NCBI GenBank assembly: GCA_913054135.1
Contig: CAJXJK010000002.1
Location: 295,620-359,619 of the forward strand
Length of the DNA: 64,000 bases
Source of the DNA: an uncultured Flavobacteriales bacterium
GTDB taxonomy: Bacteria; Bacteroidota; Bacteroidia; Flavobacteriales_D; Crocinitomicaceae
Reading direction: 5' to 3'
In this document: positions 9,797 to 18,457 of the stretch, in pieces
How the letters are laid out: each line of letters starts with the position of its first letter
Position numbering within the stretch: position 1 is the first letter of the stretch
The notes under the pieces: generated by a model
Database searches by the model: none
Told to the model about the DNA's origin: nothing
The model's input: the letters and a program-made list of their open reading frames with translations, nothing else
Translations under genes and position numbers: made by a program

Positions 9797-11274
9797 ATCG
9801 TTTGAATAAATGAAATTGACTTCTCAATTTCGGGTTGCATAATAATATCTTGGTCTACAAAAGGTACACTCTTTCTATAATCTTGAATCACTTTTTCTAA
9901 AATTGAAGAAGTCTTTAATGGCCTTCTAAACTCTAATGCTTGAGTTCCATTAAATATTTCGACTCCAATTATTTTTTTCAAATTCTCTACAATTCTAAAA
10001 CACTTGGTTGCTGCATTTGCTCCCATACTTACGTGATCTTCTTGACCATTCGAAGATTCAATTGAATCAACAGATGCAGGACTGGCCAATTGTTTGTTTT
10101 GACTTACAACAGAAGCTGCAGCATATTGTGGAATCATGAATCCTGAATTTAAACCTGGATTGGCGACCAAAAAGTCAGGTAAATTTCTGTTCCCTCCTAT
10201 CAATTGATAAACTCTTCTTTCAGAAATGTTACCCAATTCGGCAAGAGCTATTCCCAGGAAATCTAGAGTTATTGCCAAAGGTTGACCGTGAAAATTTCCT
10301 GCTGAAATAATTTCATCTGTTTCAGGAAAAATGGTTGGATTATCAGTCACCGCATTAATCTCACGCTCAAAAATTTCAATTGCATATGCTATGGCATCTT
10401 TAGATGCGCCGTGCACTTGAGGTATACACCTGAATGAATATGGATCTTGAACATGCTCTTTCTCTTGAGCAATTATCTCAGACCCTTTCAACAACTCTCT
10501 AAATTTTGAGGCTGTTTCAATTTGTCCTTTTTGATTTCTAATTTGATTGACATTGGCTGAAAATGGGCTGATTCTGCAATCAAATCCTTCTAAAGAAATG
10601 GCGCCAACAATATCGGCAGCATTTGATAATTGTTGAGCATTGATTAAGCACCATACTCCGTACGAGCTCATAAACTGTGTTCCGTTCAATAATGATAAAC
10701 CTTCTTTAGATTTTAAAGTCATGGCTTCCCAACCGAATTGTGAAAGCATTTCTTTAGCCGTTTTCCTCTCTCCTTTTATATAGACATCTCCTTCTCCTAA
10801 TAGGGCTAAAGACATATGAGCTAAGGGAGCTAAATCTCCTGAGGCACCCAATGAACCTTGCTGATAAACAACTGGCGTCACATCATTGTTATAAAAATCA
10901 ATGAGCCTCTGTACTGTTTCAAGTTGTGATCCTGAATGCCCGTATGACAAACCTTGCACTTTTAACAGCAACATTAACTTTACGATTTCCTGAGGAACTT
11001 CTTCGCCTAATCCACAAGCATGAGACTTCACCAAGTTTGATTGAAGTTTGCTCAAATCTTCGTTAGATATAACCGTGTTACAAAGACTTCCGAAACCTGT
11101 ATTGATACCATAGAAAACATCACTATTCCCTTCAAGTTTATTATCTAGATACTCTCTACAGTCAGCAATTTTCTTCGCAGATTCTGCCGATAGCGCAAGT
11201 GTTTTTTTCTCTTTAATGATATCTGAAATGTCAGATATACTTAAGTGTTTAGAACTTATTTCGTGAACTGCCAT
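9793..11274 (-). CDS. hutH: Histidine ammonia-lyase
   Basis: Deaminates L-histidine to trans-urocanate, the first step of histidine breakdown, in the cytoplasm. 493 residues, slightly short of typical ~500. The Ala-Ser-Gly triad that cyclises to the MIO prosthetic group is present in GSLGASGDLAPLAH (near residue 145). Also visible are YGINTGFG near residue 56, NGTQ around residue 195 and NPTIFPE in the C-terminal half, all expected of the family. The ATG follows the hisS TAA directly with no gap. No hutU, hutI or hutG lies in the window. Confidence 0.95.
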   Translation of the reverse strand: MAVHEISSKHLSISDISDIIKEKKTLALSAESAKKIADCREYLDNKLEGNSDVFYGINTGFGSLCNTVISNEDLSKLQSNLVKSHACGLGEEVPQEIVKLMLLLKVQGLSYGHSGSQLETVQRLIDFYNNDVTPVVYQQGSLGASGDLAPLAHMSLALLGEGDVYIKGERKTAKEMLSQFGWEAMTLKSKEGLSLLNGTQFMSSYGVWCLINAQQLSNAADIVGAISLEGFDCRISPFSANVNQIRNQKGQIETASKFRELLKGSEIIAQEKEHVQDPYSFRCIPQVHGASKDAIAYAIEIFEREINAVTDNPTIFPETDEIISAGNFHGQPLAITLDFLGIALAELGNISERRVYQLIGGNRNLPDFLVANPGLNSGFMIPQYAAASVVSQNKQLASPASVDSIESSNGQEDHVSMGANAATKCFRIVENLKKIIGVEIFNGTQALEFRRPLKTSSILEKVIQDYRKSVPFVDQDIIMQPEIEKSISFIQTI

Positions 11275-12642
11275 TTAGGATAATTTGGTTATTAAAGATT
11301 GAAGTTCAGCAGTTTGCTGTTCCCCGCTCTCCATATTTTTATAGGTGATTTTTCCTGATTCTAATTCATCAGATCCAATCATCACCACGTACGGAATTGA
11401 TCTGTCATTTCCATATTTCATTTGCTTTTTCATCTTTGCAGACGAAGGATAAACTTCACATGAAATACCAGCCTCTCTAAGCTGCTTAGCGTAAATCATT
11501 GATTGCTTTTGCTCTGCTTCACCAAAGTTGATGAAAAGAACCTTGGTTGAAATGGTTGCCGATTTAGGAAATAAATCTAATTCTTCTAAAACGTCATAAA
11601 TTCTGTCAGCTCCGAATGATATTCCGACTCCAGACATTCCTTTCAATCCAAACAAAGCTGTTAGGTCATCATATCTTCCACCACCACAAATACTGCCGAT
11701 TTGCACATTGTTGGCAGACACCTCAAAAATAGCTCCCGTGTAGTAATTAAGTCCCCTCGCTAAAGTCACTTCAAATTCAAGCTTAGCTTTTTCTAAGCCC
11801 AAATCACTGGCCTCATTAATCACATATTCAAGCTCTTCAATTCCTTTTAATCCAATTTCTGAATCTGCTAAAAAGTCTTTTAAAGAGTTTAATTTTTCAG
11901 TATTGGATCCATTCAAAGAGAATAGTGGATCAATTTTTTGGATTGCATCTTCACTAATTCCTCTATTGACCAATTCTTTAATCACTCCCTCTTTTCCAAT
12001 CTTATCTAATTTGTCAATTGCAACAGTGATTGGAACAATGTTTTCTTCTTCTCCGCAAACCTCTGCAATGCCCGATAGTATTTTTCTGTTATTTATTTTG
12101 ATTGAGAAATCAGTCAATTGAAGATTTGTCAATACTTCATCAAAAATTTGAACCAACTCAATTTCATAAACCAAAGAATCACTCCCTACTACATCCGCAT
12201 CACATTGATAAAACTCTCTATACCTTCCTCTTTGAGGACGATCCGCTCTCCAAACCGGCTGAATTTGAAATCGCTTGAACGGAAAAGACAAATCATTTTG
12301 ATTCTGCACTACAAAGCGTGCAAATGGCACCGTTAAATCGTAACGCAGGGCTTTATCCGAAATTGAATTTGCAAAGCGTGGCAAGTTTTCATCTGCCAAT
12401 GCATTAGTGTCAGCCTTTTTTAACTGATCACCATTGCTCAAGATTCTAAATATCAACCTGTCCCCTTCTTCTCCGTACTTACCGAGCAAAGTATCAGTTT
12501 TCTCCATTGAAGGAGTCTCTATTGGCAGAAAGCCATACTTCTGAAACGAAGCCTTAATCGTATCAAAAATATAATTCCTTTTCGCCATGGTGTCTGGCAA
12601 AAAATCTCTTGTTCCTTTTACTATTGATGGTTTCGTACTCAT
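11275..12642 (-). CDS. hisS: Histidyl-tRNA synthetase
   Basis: Charges tRNA-His in the cytoplasm. 455 residues from the ATG at 12642. Class II features: KGTRDFLP at the N-terminus, motif 2 around REFYQCDADVVG, the histidine-binding stretch RGLNYYTGAIFEV, GGRYDDL, and motif 3 in GVGISFGADRIYDVL. The C-terminal anticodon-binding domain follows (VLFINFGE...). A longer frame starts at a TTG (12663), but that codon falls inside the likely -7 promoter element (12661-12668), which supports the ATG. Confidence 0.95.
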   Translation of the reverse strand: MSTKPSIVKGTRDFLPDTMAKRNYIFDTIKASFQKYGFLPIETPSMEKTDTLLGKYGEEGDRLIFRILSNGDQLKKADTNALADENLPRFANSISDKALRYDLTVPFARFVVQNQNDLSFPFKRFQIQPVWRADRPQRGRYREFYQCDADVVGSDSLVYEIELVQIFDEVLTNLQLTDFSIKINNRKILSGIAEVCGEEENIVPITVAIDKLDKIGKEGVIKELVNRGISEDAIQKIDPLFSLNGSNTEKLNSLKDFLADSEIGLKGIEELEYVINEASDLGLEKAKLEFEVTLARGLNYYTGAIFEVSANNVQIGSICGGGRYDDLTALFGLKGMSGVGISFGADRIYDVLEELDLFPKSATISTKVLFINFGEAEQKQSMIYAKQLREAGISCEVYPSSAKMKKQMKYGNDRSIPYVVMIGSDELESGKITYKNMESGEQQTAELQSLITKLS

Positions 12643-12660
12643 GTCGTGAATTGTATCGAG

Positions 12661-12700
12661 CAAATTTAATGTTTTGAAACGAACAAAATCCTTAGTTTTG
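12661..12700. promoter_or_regulatory. Divergent promoters for hisS (-) and the 12718 gene (+)
   Basis: Minus strand: TAAATTTG at 12661-12668, 18 nt before the hisS ATG. Plus strand: TAGTTTTG at 12693-12700, 17 nt before the ATG at 12718. Both fit the Bacteroidota -7 consensus TANNTTTG. A TTTG sits about 15-16 nt upstream of each, a little closer than the usual -33 spacing. The two promoters overlap back to back. Confidence 0.6.
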
Positions 12701-12717
12701 CATCAAATTTTGGTGAA

Positions 12718-13422
12718 ATGCACAAATTCAAAAACAGACTAAAATATTACCTCATAGGCTTTGGACTGGGCTTGGTTTTTATGTTTTTCATTTTTGGTAA
12801 TCGCGCATGTGCTTGGCTACCCGAGAACAGAGTGAAAAATATGTTAGCCGAAAAAGAAATCTTCGTTGGCGATTCAGTTCAATATTTGATGCAATGTCAA
12901 AACGTTACAAATGATGATGTTTACAGACTTTTGAACGAAGAAGGAGATGTTGATTTTGAAAGATCTATAACAGATGTACATCCAAAAATCTATTTGTTTC
13001 AAGGCTATAAAGACAAGAAAGATATTACCATTACTTACGCTCTGGGCGATTCAACAACTGAAGTTATAGGTTTTGAATTTGGAGGAAATACTTGTACAAC
13101 TGTCTTATCTAATGAACATAAAAATGTCGTTTCGGTTCCTGAGTTCAAAATTATTAGCATTATTGAAGAGCAAAAAATTAGAATATTAGACAGGGCTCAA
13201 TGCCAAATGGACGCCCACGGTTTGACTAATGCCGAAGTACTTAATTTTCATTTGCATGCCACTAACGTCGTTGAAATGTCTGAGCCACGACTTGAGCCAA
13301 ATCCTTTTTACTGGATGCATGGAATGATTCAAAACGTAGATTTTGAAATCAAATATATAATTGGAGACAGCAGAACAAGAATTGCAGAAATTATTGGGCC
13401 TGTTGAAACGGACTGCGAATAA
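12718..13422 (+). CDS. Membrane-anchored protein, conserved Bacteroidota family (possibly DUF4258-type)
   Basis: 234 residues. One N-terminal transmembrane helix (about 9-28) is followed by AWLPENRVKNML and GDVDFERS, blocks I associate with a flavobacterial family annotated with DUF4258. Here the region from residue ~35 appears again in a second, related half (VQYLMQCQNV.../AQCQMDAHGL...; EGDVDFERS/SEPRLEPNP; DITITYALGDSTT/FEIKYIIGDSRT), so the protein looks like an internal tandem duplication. It overlaps the next gene by TAATG and is divergent from hisS. Function unknown. Confidence 0.7.
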   Translation: MHKFKNRLKYYLIGFGLGLVFMFFIFGNRACAWLPENRVKNMLAEKEIFVGDSVQYLMQCQNVTNDDVYRLLNEEGDVDFERSITDVHPKIYLFQGYKDKKDITITYALGDSTTEVIGFEFGGNTCTTVLSNEHKNVVSVPEFKIISIIEEQKIRILDRAQCQMDAHGLTNAEVLNFHLHATNVVEMSEPRLEPNPFYWMHGMIQNVDFEIKYIIGDSRTRIAEIIGPVETDCE

Positions 13423-13991
13423 TGGACTCTGAAGTTTTAGATAATAAGGGATTATTAAACCACACAGTTGACTTAACTTTTAGTAACGGACCTTCATTCA
13501 GTAATCCCACACGAATAGCAGCATTAGTTGTTTTAGTTATTTCAGTGGTTACTGCCTTCAATGGCTTCCCTTATATATTTATAGGTATTGGATTAGGACT
13601 AGGAATGGCTTTTATTGTTAGTTCATCAGGAGGAACTGACATTTGCTTAGAAACGAAGTATGTTAGAGAATATCACAAAAGACTTTTTCTAAAATCTGGA
13701 AAGTGGAGATCGACATTTACCTTTACTGACATCTCTATTATTAGTAGAGGAAAGGCAGTCAAGTTATCAGACATGGGTGGCTCTACCATCCAATCATCTG
13801 AAGAGAAAAAGGTACAAGTTGTTCTTTTAATCCCCAATCACAGACAGAGCATATTAATTAAGGAATGTGATAATTTGTCTAAGGGTATAGAATTAATGAA
13901 AGAGATTTCTGAGAAAATGGATAAGAAAGTGATGAATTATCATCCTCAGATATCTAAGAAAACACAAGAACGATTAAGATATCGTAGATAA
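13422..13991 (+). CDS. Hypothetical membrane protein
   Basis: 189 residues. Two closely spaced hydrophobic segments (about 29-45 and 48-66) are followed by a cytoplasm-facing domain with a PH-like or bacterial PH-type pattern (alternating beta strands, then a final helix ending KTQERLRYRR). Its ATG overlaps the upstream stop in TAATG, so the two genes are translationally coupled. Its 3' end overlaps the convergent aroK by 18 nt. Function not recognised. Confidence 0.68.
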   Translation: MDSEVLDNKGLLNHTVDLTFSNGPSFSNPTRIAALVVLVISVVTAFNGFPYIFIGIGLGLGMAFIVSSSGGTDICLETKYVREYHKRLFLKSGKWRSTFTFTDISIISRGKAVKLSDMGGSTIQSSEEKKVQVVLLIPNHRQSILIKECDNLSKGIELMKEISEKMDKKVMNYHPQISKKTQERLRYRR

Positions 13992-14498
13992 TTTAATCAT
14001 TTTCACAAGGCTGTCTAGTTTCTCTGAGGATACACTTTCGGCGTCAAAAGTAATTTTCGCTTGATTATAAAAGAACTCCCGCTCTTCCACTTTCTGTTTT
14101 ACAAACTCCATTAGCTTTTCCCTGTCATGCTTGAAAGGTTCTATCAAAGGTCGAATTGTTTTGGAACCAGAAAGACGGGAAGCTAAACCGTTGATTCCGA
14201 CTTTAAGATAAACTGACATTCCCAAATTATTGATGAGCGTTATATTGTCTTTGAAACAAGGTGTACCACCTCCCAAAGCTATCACAACATCCTGAGAGTC
14301 TATGCTTTTGAGCCATTTCAACTCTTCAGACCTGAAGAAGTCTTCTCCTTTTTCTTCGAAAACCTGAGCAATGGACATTTTAAGTTTTTCTTCGATTGCT
14401 TTGTCTGAATCTATGAAAGAAACATCCAGCTTATTTGCTAAACGTTTTCCTAGAGAAGATTTCCCTGCTCCCATAAATCCAATTAAAAAGACAATCAT
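13974..14498 (-). CDS. aroK: Shikimate kinase
   Basis: Phosphorylates shikimate at the 3-hydroxyl with ATP in the pathway to chorismate and aromatic amino acids. 174 residues, normal length. Walker A FMGAGKSSLGKRLA (residues 8-21), the shikimate-binding DSD (near 32-34), the R of FFRSEE, LGGGTPCF (near 76-83) and the lid arginine in KTIRPL are all present. A TAAATTTG element (14503-14510, minus strand) ends only 4 nt before the ATG, so the transcript may be leaderless. The 3' end overlaps the convergent membrane-protein gene. Confidence 0.95.
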   Translation of the reverse strand: MIVFLIGFMGAGKSSLGKRLANKLDVSFIDSDKAIEEKLKMSIAQVFEEKGEDFFRSEELKWLKSIDSQDVVIALGGGTPCFKDNITLINNLGMSVYLKVGINGLASRLSGSKTIRPLIEPFKHDREKLMEFVKQKVEEREFFYNQAKITFDAESVSSEKLDSLVKMIKLSTIS

Positions 14499-14502
14499 GC
14501 TG

Positions 14503-14510
14503 CAAATTTA
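14503..14510 (-). promoter_or_regulatory. -7 element of aroK
   Basis: TAAATTTG on the minus strand, matching TANNTTTG. Its final G is 4 nt from the aroK ATG, leaving essentially no room for a 5' leader. Confidence 0.5.
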
Positions 14511-14559
14511 TTGAGAATTAGCTCAATATGGAGTTTCAGAAAAATTTATTTTTTTTTTG

Positions 14560-14590
14560 TTTGCGAATTAAAATAAACCATATATATTTG
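14560..14590 (+). promoter_or_regulatory. Promoter of tRNA-Lys
   Basis: TTTG at 14560-14563, a 19-nt spacer, then TATATTTG at 14583-14590. This is a full match to the Bacteroidota housekeeping promoter TTTG-N19-21-TANNTTTG. The tRNA begins 40 nt downstream, so a short 5' leader must be removed by RNase P. Confidence 0.75.
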
Positions 14591-14629
14591 CACCCGCAAT
14601 GACGTTTACGGCATAGCAAAAACAAGGTA

Positions 14630-14702
14630 GATCTGGTAGCTCAGTTGGTAGAGCATCTCCCTTTTAAGGAGAGGGTCCAGGGTTCGAGCCCCTGCCAGAT
14701 CA
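14630..14702 (+). tRNA. trnK: tRNA-Lys (UUU anticodon)
   Basis: 73-nt cloverleaf: acceptor GATCTGG pairs with CCAGATC, D arm GCTC/GAGC, anticodon stem TCTCC/GGAGA with loop CTTTTAA (anticodon TTT at 14663-14665), and T arm CAGGG-TTCGAGC-CCCTG. The discriminator is A. CCA is not encoded, so it must be added after transcription. Confidence 0.97.
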
Positions 14703-14706
14703 CAAT

Positions 14707-14741
14707 AAAAGCACTGACTAATTTTAGTTGGTGCTTTTTTT
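14707..14741 (+). terminator. Rho-independent terminator of tRNA-Lys
   Basis: AAAGCACTGACT pairs with AGTTGGTGCTTT around the loop AATTTT, followed by a T-run (14735-14741). It lies immediately downstream of the tRNA. Confidence 0.85.
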
Positions 14742-14848
14742 ATTTTATCTATTCAGCCAACTTATTGCTATTAATTCCGTATTTGAATTTAGATAACCTT
14801 ATCTCATTGAGGTAAAAAATTCTTATTTTTAGACATTATTATAACACT

Positions 14849-15286
14849 ATGAAACGATTTAAACTACTTTTCTTACCTGCTCTTTTAATCATCTTCACTG
14901 CAAGTTGTGCAAAAAAGGGATGTAATGATGACCTTGCTCAAAACTATGATCCTGAGGCTGAAGAAAACGACCAAAGTTGTCAATATGCGGGTAATGTTGT
15001 CTTTTGGTGTTTACCAGCAGTTTCTGATTCATTAAAGAATATTGAAGGGCACATCATGCTAAGATTTGAATTAGAAGGTGAGATGGTTGATTCAACTACG
15101 ACAGAAACATTCTTTGCTGCAGCAGGTGAATGTGGATTAACTGGAGCTAAAACAATTAAGCAAGAGTTTACAGGAAATTCAGAGAGATACTACAAATACA
15201 GAATTAGAGGATTGAATTATCAAACTATTTATGAAGACTTCATTACTATTAAAGCTAATGACTGCTTGAATATTCAATTGGAGTAA
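14849..15286 (+). CDS. Small lipoprotein with Cys-x-Asp / NYDPEA motif
   Basis: 145 residues. Signal with lipobox TASC (Cys20). Directly after it comes GCNDDLAQNYDPEAEENDQSC, a form of the CxDxxAxNYxxxAxxDDGSC motif found in many Bacteroidota exported proteins and thought to bind metal (Ca2+). The rest is beta-rich with two further cysteines. It lies between two tRNA genes and ends at a bidirectional terminator. Function unknown. Confidence 0.75.
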   Translation: MKRFKLLFLPALLIIFTASCAKKGCNDDLAQNYDPEAEENDQSCQYAGNVVFWCLPAVSDSLKNIEGHIMLRFELEGEMVDSTTTETFFAAAGECGLTGAKTIKQEFTGNSERYYKYRIRGLNYQTIYEDFITIKANDCLNIQLE

Positions 15287-15304
15287 GAAAACCATATTAA
15301 AATT

Positions 15305-15344
15305 AAAAACCTGATTTTGAATATTCAAAATCAGGTTTTTTTTG
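15305..15344. terminator. Bidirectional terminator between lipoprotein gene and tRNA-Leu
   Basis: AAAAACCTGATTTTGAA pairs with TTCAAAATCAGGTTTTT in a long near-perfect stem, with a T-run on the plus strand and an A-run (T on the minus strand) on the other side. It can end both the plus-strand lipoprotein transcript and the minus-strand tRNA-Leu transcript. Confidence 0.85.
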
Positions 15345-15427
15345 TGCCCAGAGCGGGATTCGAACCCGCACGCCCATAGGACACTACCCCCTCAAGGTAG
15401 CCTGTCTACCAGTTTCAGCACCTGGGC
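15345..15427 (-). tRNA. trnL: tRNA-Leu (GAG anticodon)
   Basis: 83-nt class II tRNA on the minus strand. Acceptor GCCCAGG pairs with TCTGGGC; anticodon stem CTACC/GGTAG with loop TTGAGGG (anticodon GAG); a 14-nt variable arm typical of Leu; T arm GCGGG-TTCGAAT-CCCGC. Discriminator A. CCA is not fully encoded. The interval 15428-15616 downstream on the plus strand holds no other recognisable gene. Confidence 0.96.
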
Positions 15428-15616
15428 AACAATTAATCAAAGTGCATAATTACTTTGAAATGAGGGCACAAATATAGGGCTATTTGTTTTAAGATTTGAT
15501 TTCATTTACTTTTTCGACATCTATTCATTCTGTTAATAAGTTGTAAATCTTTTAGCTCTTGAAATAAGACCATCTTCGAATGTGGAATGTTATATTTAGC
15601 GTCCCAACTGAAGACA

Positions 15617-17452
15617 ATGAGTAAACTTCTATTTTTAATTTGTGTCCTAATTTCGTTCTCATCATTTGCTGAGAAAATAAAATTATCTACCGTTTCGTTA
15701 GAGATTCCCGACAAAGCGGCGCAAGGAAACAAGACATCAAAAGCGAAAGACGGAGTAAGTACTTATTCTTTTACAAGACTTAGAGCCGACAGTACTGCAT
15801 TCAATTATTACTACTCTTTTAAGTATGGTAAGGCCTTGTTTGAATTCAGAGAGACCTGTAAAGCTGACATTTGGGAGTGGTTAGAATCTTCATACAAGCC
15901 AAAAACAGCTCGTAAAAAAGAGTTCAAAAATTTTAAAGTCGAAGCATTCGAGAATCTAGAGAATGATTTGCTTGACATGAAACTTCAGAAATTCAGAATT
16001 GAATATGCTGACGGCTTGAGAAAGCTCACACTCATTTATAAACTAGACGAAACTACTCAGTTCATGGCTTCAGTGAAATCTGCTTTTCCAGCCAAAGATT
16101 TTCTTGCCGCACAAGATACACTGGTATCCTTTCTTGAAACAGCAACTCAAAGAGTGCCAAAGATAAAGCCGCATCAATCCTTTGAGCAAGAAGGTGAGAT
16201 AGCAGAAAATATTAGTCATCACATTGTAAACTTACCTTTTGCACTTTCAAATGATTTTGACAATCCTGTTGTTGAAGTGACCGCTGATGACAAAATTATT
16301 GTAGCCTTCGCTCACTCTGATGGTTCTGAAGTTTTAGTGTTAAATAAAGAAATGAAACTTGAATCAAAGTTCCATCATCCACGTTTGATTCATGCAATTA
16401 AAAGCATTGATGATGGCTTTTTTGCTGTTTCTTCTGATGATTATAACTTATTAAGGTACAACATCTACCCTAGTATATACTTGACTAAACACAAACCGGA
16501 CGGCAGCCTTGTTTTTACGCAATCATTTTTCAAAAAAGATAATACTACAGCTCCTGGTAATCAGACTTTCGATTATTACTCAAGGGATAATGTTTGTTTA
16601 GAAATTGCAGACTCTATAGGTATTGTTTACACAACCGCAGAGAAGAAAGTGGGATTCAAAAAGACTGTTCAAACGGGTGCCTACAAAACCTTTTCAATTG
16701 AAACTGGATTTCTAAAGAAAGGAAAAAAAGATCTTTGGCACGTAAGCCACTGCTTTGCACAGAAATCTGTTCAGCACGAAAACTACGCTTACCTATTTAG
16801 TATTGGGGATAATGACCCGAGAGGATTGTCTTTGTCAAAAGTTGACTTAACGATTCACAAAGATTCAACAGACTCTACTTCATTTTGGCATGAAACTTTG
16901 GTTCCGATCAAAGGGATTTTAGGTGACAATTATGTTGCCGATAGCCATATCTCAGCACCAATAGTTTGGAACGACAATCTTTACATTGCCTTGGAAACAG
17001 AAGAAGAAGCAAAAACAAATCATGATCCAAATCCGAGATCAGCAAATAGAGGAATGAACGACATTTTCATAGTAAAATGTGACTTAAACGGAGAAGAGGT
17101 TAAAGTAACACAGCTCACAAAAACAAAGGCGATTGAAGAAACCAATCCTAAAATTTCAATCGTAGATGGAAGGATGTTATGTATTTACAATGAACTCAAG
17201 TACAATAACAATGGAATGGTGAAAGAGATTGACGAGAAGTATGTGTATTTGGACGAAAGAATTATCAGAAAGACCAAAGCTGCAAAGCTTGATTCTTACT
17301 ATGAAAATGAAAGACGAAAAGATTCAAGAATGCCTGATAGTGGAATTAACCGTGATGGTAACGAATTCGTAAAATTATCAGACGGTAGAATTGTTTGGGT
17401 ACGCTTAATGAAGAATACACGTCAACTAGAGGTGATTACCATTAAAGGATAA
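15617..17452 (+). CDS. Hypothetical secreted protein
   Basis: 611 residues from the ATG at 15617; the frame runs 10 codons further, but the signal peptide (MSKLLFLICVLISFSSFAE) begins here. The first ~180 mature residues are mixed alpha/beta. The remainder has repeated beta-rich units with Asp/Gly turns (for example IDDGFFAVSSDDYN near residue 270), compatible with a beta-propeller. I do not recognise the family. It stands alone, convergent with menB. Confidence 0.72.
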   Translation: MSKLLFLICVLISFSSFAEKIKLSTVSLEIPDKAAQGNKTSKAKDGVSTYSFTRLRADSTAFNYYYSFKYGKALFEFRETCKADIWEWLESSYKPKTARKKEFKNFKVEAFENLENDLLDMKLQKFRIEYADGLRKLTLIYKLDETTQFMASVKSAFPAKDFLAAQDTLVSFLETATQRVPKIKPHQSFEQEGEIAENISHHIVNLPFALSNDFDNPVVEVTADDKIIVAFAHSDGSEVLVLNKEMKLESKFHHPRLIHAIKSIDDGFFAVSSDDYNLLRYNIYPSIYLTKHKPDGSLVFTQSFFKKDNTTAPGNQTFDYYSRDNVCLEIADSIGIVYTTAEKKVGFKKTVQTGAYKTFSIETGFLKKGKKDLWHVSHCFAQKSVQHENYAYLFSIGDNDPRGLSLSKVDLTIHKDSTDSTSFWHETLVPIKGILGDNYVADSHISAPIVWNDNLYIALETEEEAKTNHDPNPRSANRGMNDIFIVKCDLNGEEVKVTQLTKTKAIEETNPKISIVDGRMLCIYNELKYNNNGMVKEIDEKYVYLDERIIRKTKAAKLDSYYENERRKDSRMPDSGINRDGNEFVKLSDGRIVWVRLMKNTRQLEVITIKG

Positions 17453-17555
17453 TCTCGGCACAATCGAGATCATAAATGTCCGGATCACTCGATCTTAGCT
17501 TTAACTAACTTCCAATAATTGCTGCCACTTCCTTGAATAGCTTATTGTGAATAAA

Positions 17556-18398
17556 TCACGGAATCCATTTCTTATCGAAGTTAGGTTTTCTTTTTTCTAA
17601 GAAAGCATCTCTACCCTCTTTAGCTTCATCTGTCATGTAAGCTAACCTTGTGGCCTCTCCTGCAAATACTTGTTGACCTACCATTCCGTCATCAGTCAAG
17701 TTCATAGCGAATTTCAACATCTTAATAGAGATTGGTGATTTAGCCAATACTTCAAGTGCCCACTCATAAGCAGTATCTTCTAATTCATCATGAGGCACTA
17801 CGGCATTCACCATGCCCATATCAAATGCTTCTTGAGCTGAATAATTTCTTCCTAAAAAGAAAATCTCTCTAGCCTTTTTTTGACCAACCATTTTTGCCAA
17901 ATATGCAGATCCATATCCGCCGTCAAAACTAGTTACGTCTGCATCTGTTTGTTTGAAAATGGCGTGTTCTTTTGAAGCCAACGTCATGTCGCAAACTACG
18001 TGTAATGAATGACCACCACCTACAGCCCAACCTGGCACAACACAAATAACTGCCTTTGGCATAAATCTTATTTGTCTTTGAACTTCAAGAATGTTTAGTC
18101 TATGATATCCATCTTGACCAACATAACCTTCTTTCCCTCTGGCCTTTTGATCACCTCCTGAACAAAAAGAATACACGCCATCTTTAGATGACGGACCTTC
18201 AGCAGAAAGTAAAACTACTCCGACCGAAGTATCCTCATGTGCATCAGCAAAGGCAATCAGTAATTCACTAGTAGTATGAGGTCTGAATGCGTTTCTTACA
18301 TCAGGACGATTGAAAGCTATTCGAGCTACACCATCATCTGATTTTTTGTAAGTTATATCTTCAAATTCTATTGCAGTTTTCCAGTTCGGTTTTGACAT
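17556..18398 (-). CDS. menB: 1,4-dihydroxy-2-naphthoyl-CoA synthase
   Basis: Crotonase-fold enzyme that closes the second ring of the naphthoquinone in menaquinone synthesis, converting o-succinylbenzoyl-CoA to DHNA-CoA. 280 residues, typical length. FNRPDVRNAFRP near residue 29, the oxyanion-hole block FCSGGDQKARG (~78-88), the bicarbonate-type segment VVPGWAVGGGHSLHVV, and TSFDGGYGSAYLA identify MenB within the crotonase superfamily. No other men gene is adjacent. A good promoter lies at 18415-18443. Confidence 0.95.
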   Translation of the reverse strand: MSKPNWKTAIEFEDITYKKSDDGVARIAFNRPDVRNAFRPHTTSELLIAFADAHEDTSVGVVLLSAEGPSSKDGVYSFCSGGDQKARGKEGYVGQDGYHRLNILEVQRQIRFMPKAVICVVPGWAVGGGHSLHVVCDMTLASKEHAIFKQTDADVTSFDGGYGSAYLAKMVGQKKAREIFFLGRNYSAQEAFDMGMVNAVVPHDELEDTAYEWALEVLAKSPISIKMLKFAMNLTDDGMVGQQVFAGEATRLAYMTDEAKEGRDAFLEKRKPNFDKKWIP

Positions 18399-18414
18399 CT
18401 TTCAGATTTTTTGT

Positions 18415-18443
18415 CAAAGTTAACGAATTGAAATTTCATTCAA
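18415..18443 (-). promoter_or_regulatory. Promoter of menB
   Basis: On the minus strand: TTG (18441-18443), an 18-nt spacer, TAACTTTG (18415-18422), then 16 nt to the ATG. This fits the Bacteroidota TTG-N17-23-TANNTTTG pattern. Confidence 0.65.
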
Positions 18444-18457
18444 TGCAGAGGAATCAA

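Noticed and set aside
17452..17470. Hairpin ATCTCG-N7-CGAGAT after the 15617 gene
   Set aside because: No T-run follows in either direction, so a terminator call is not supported.
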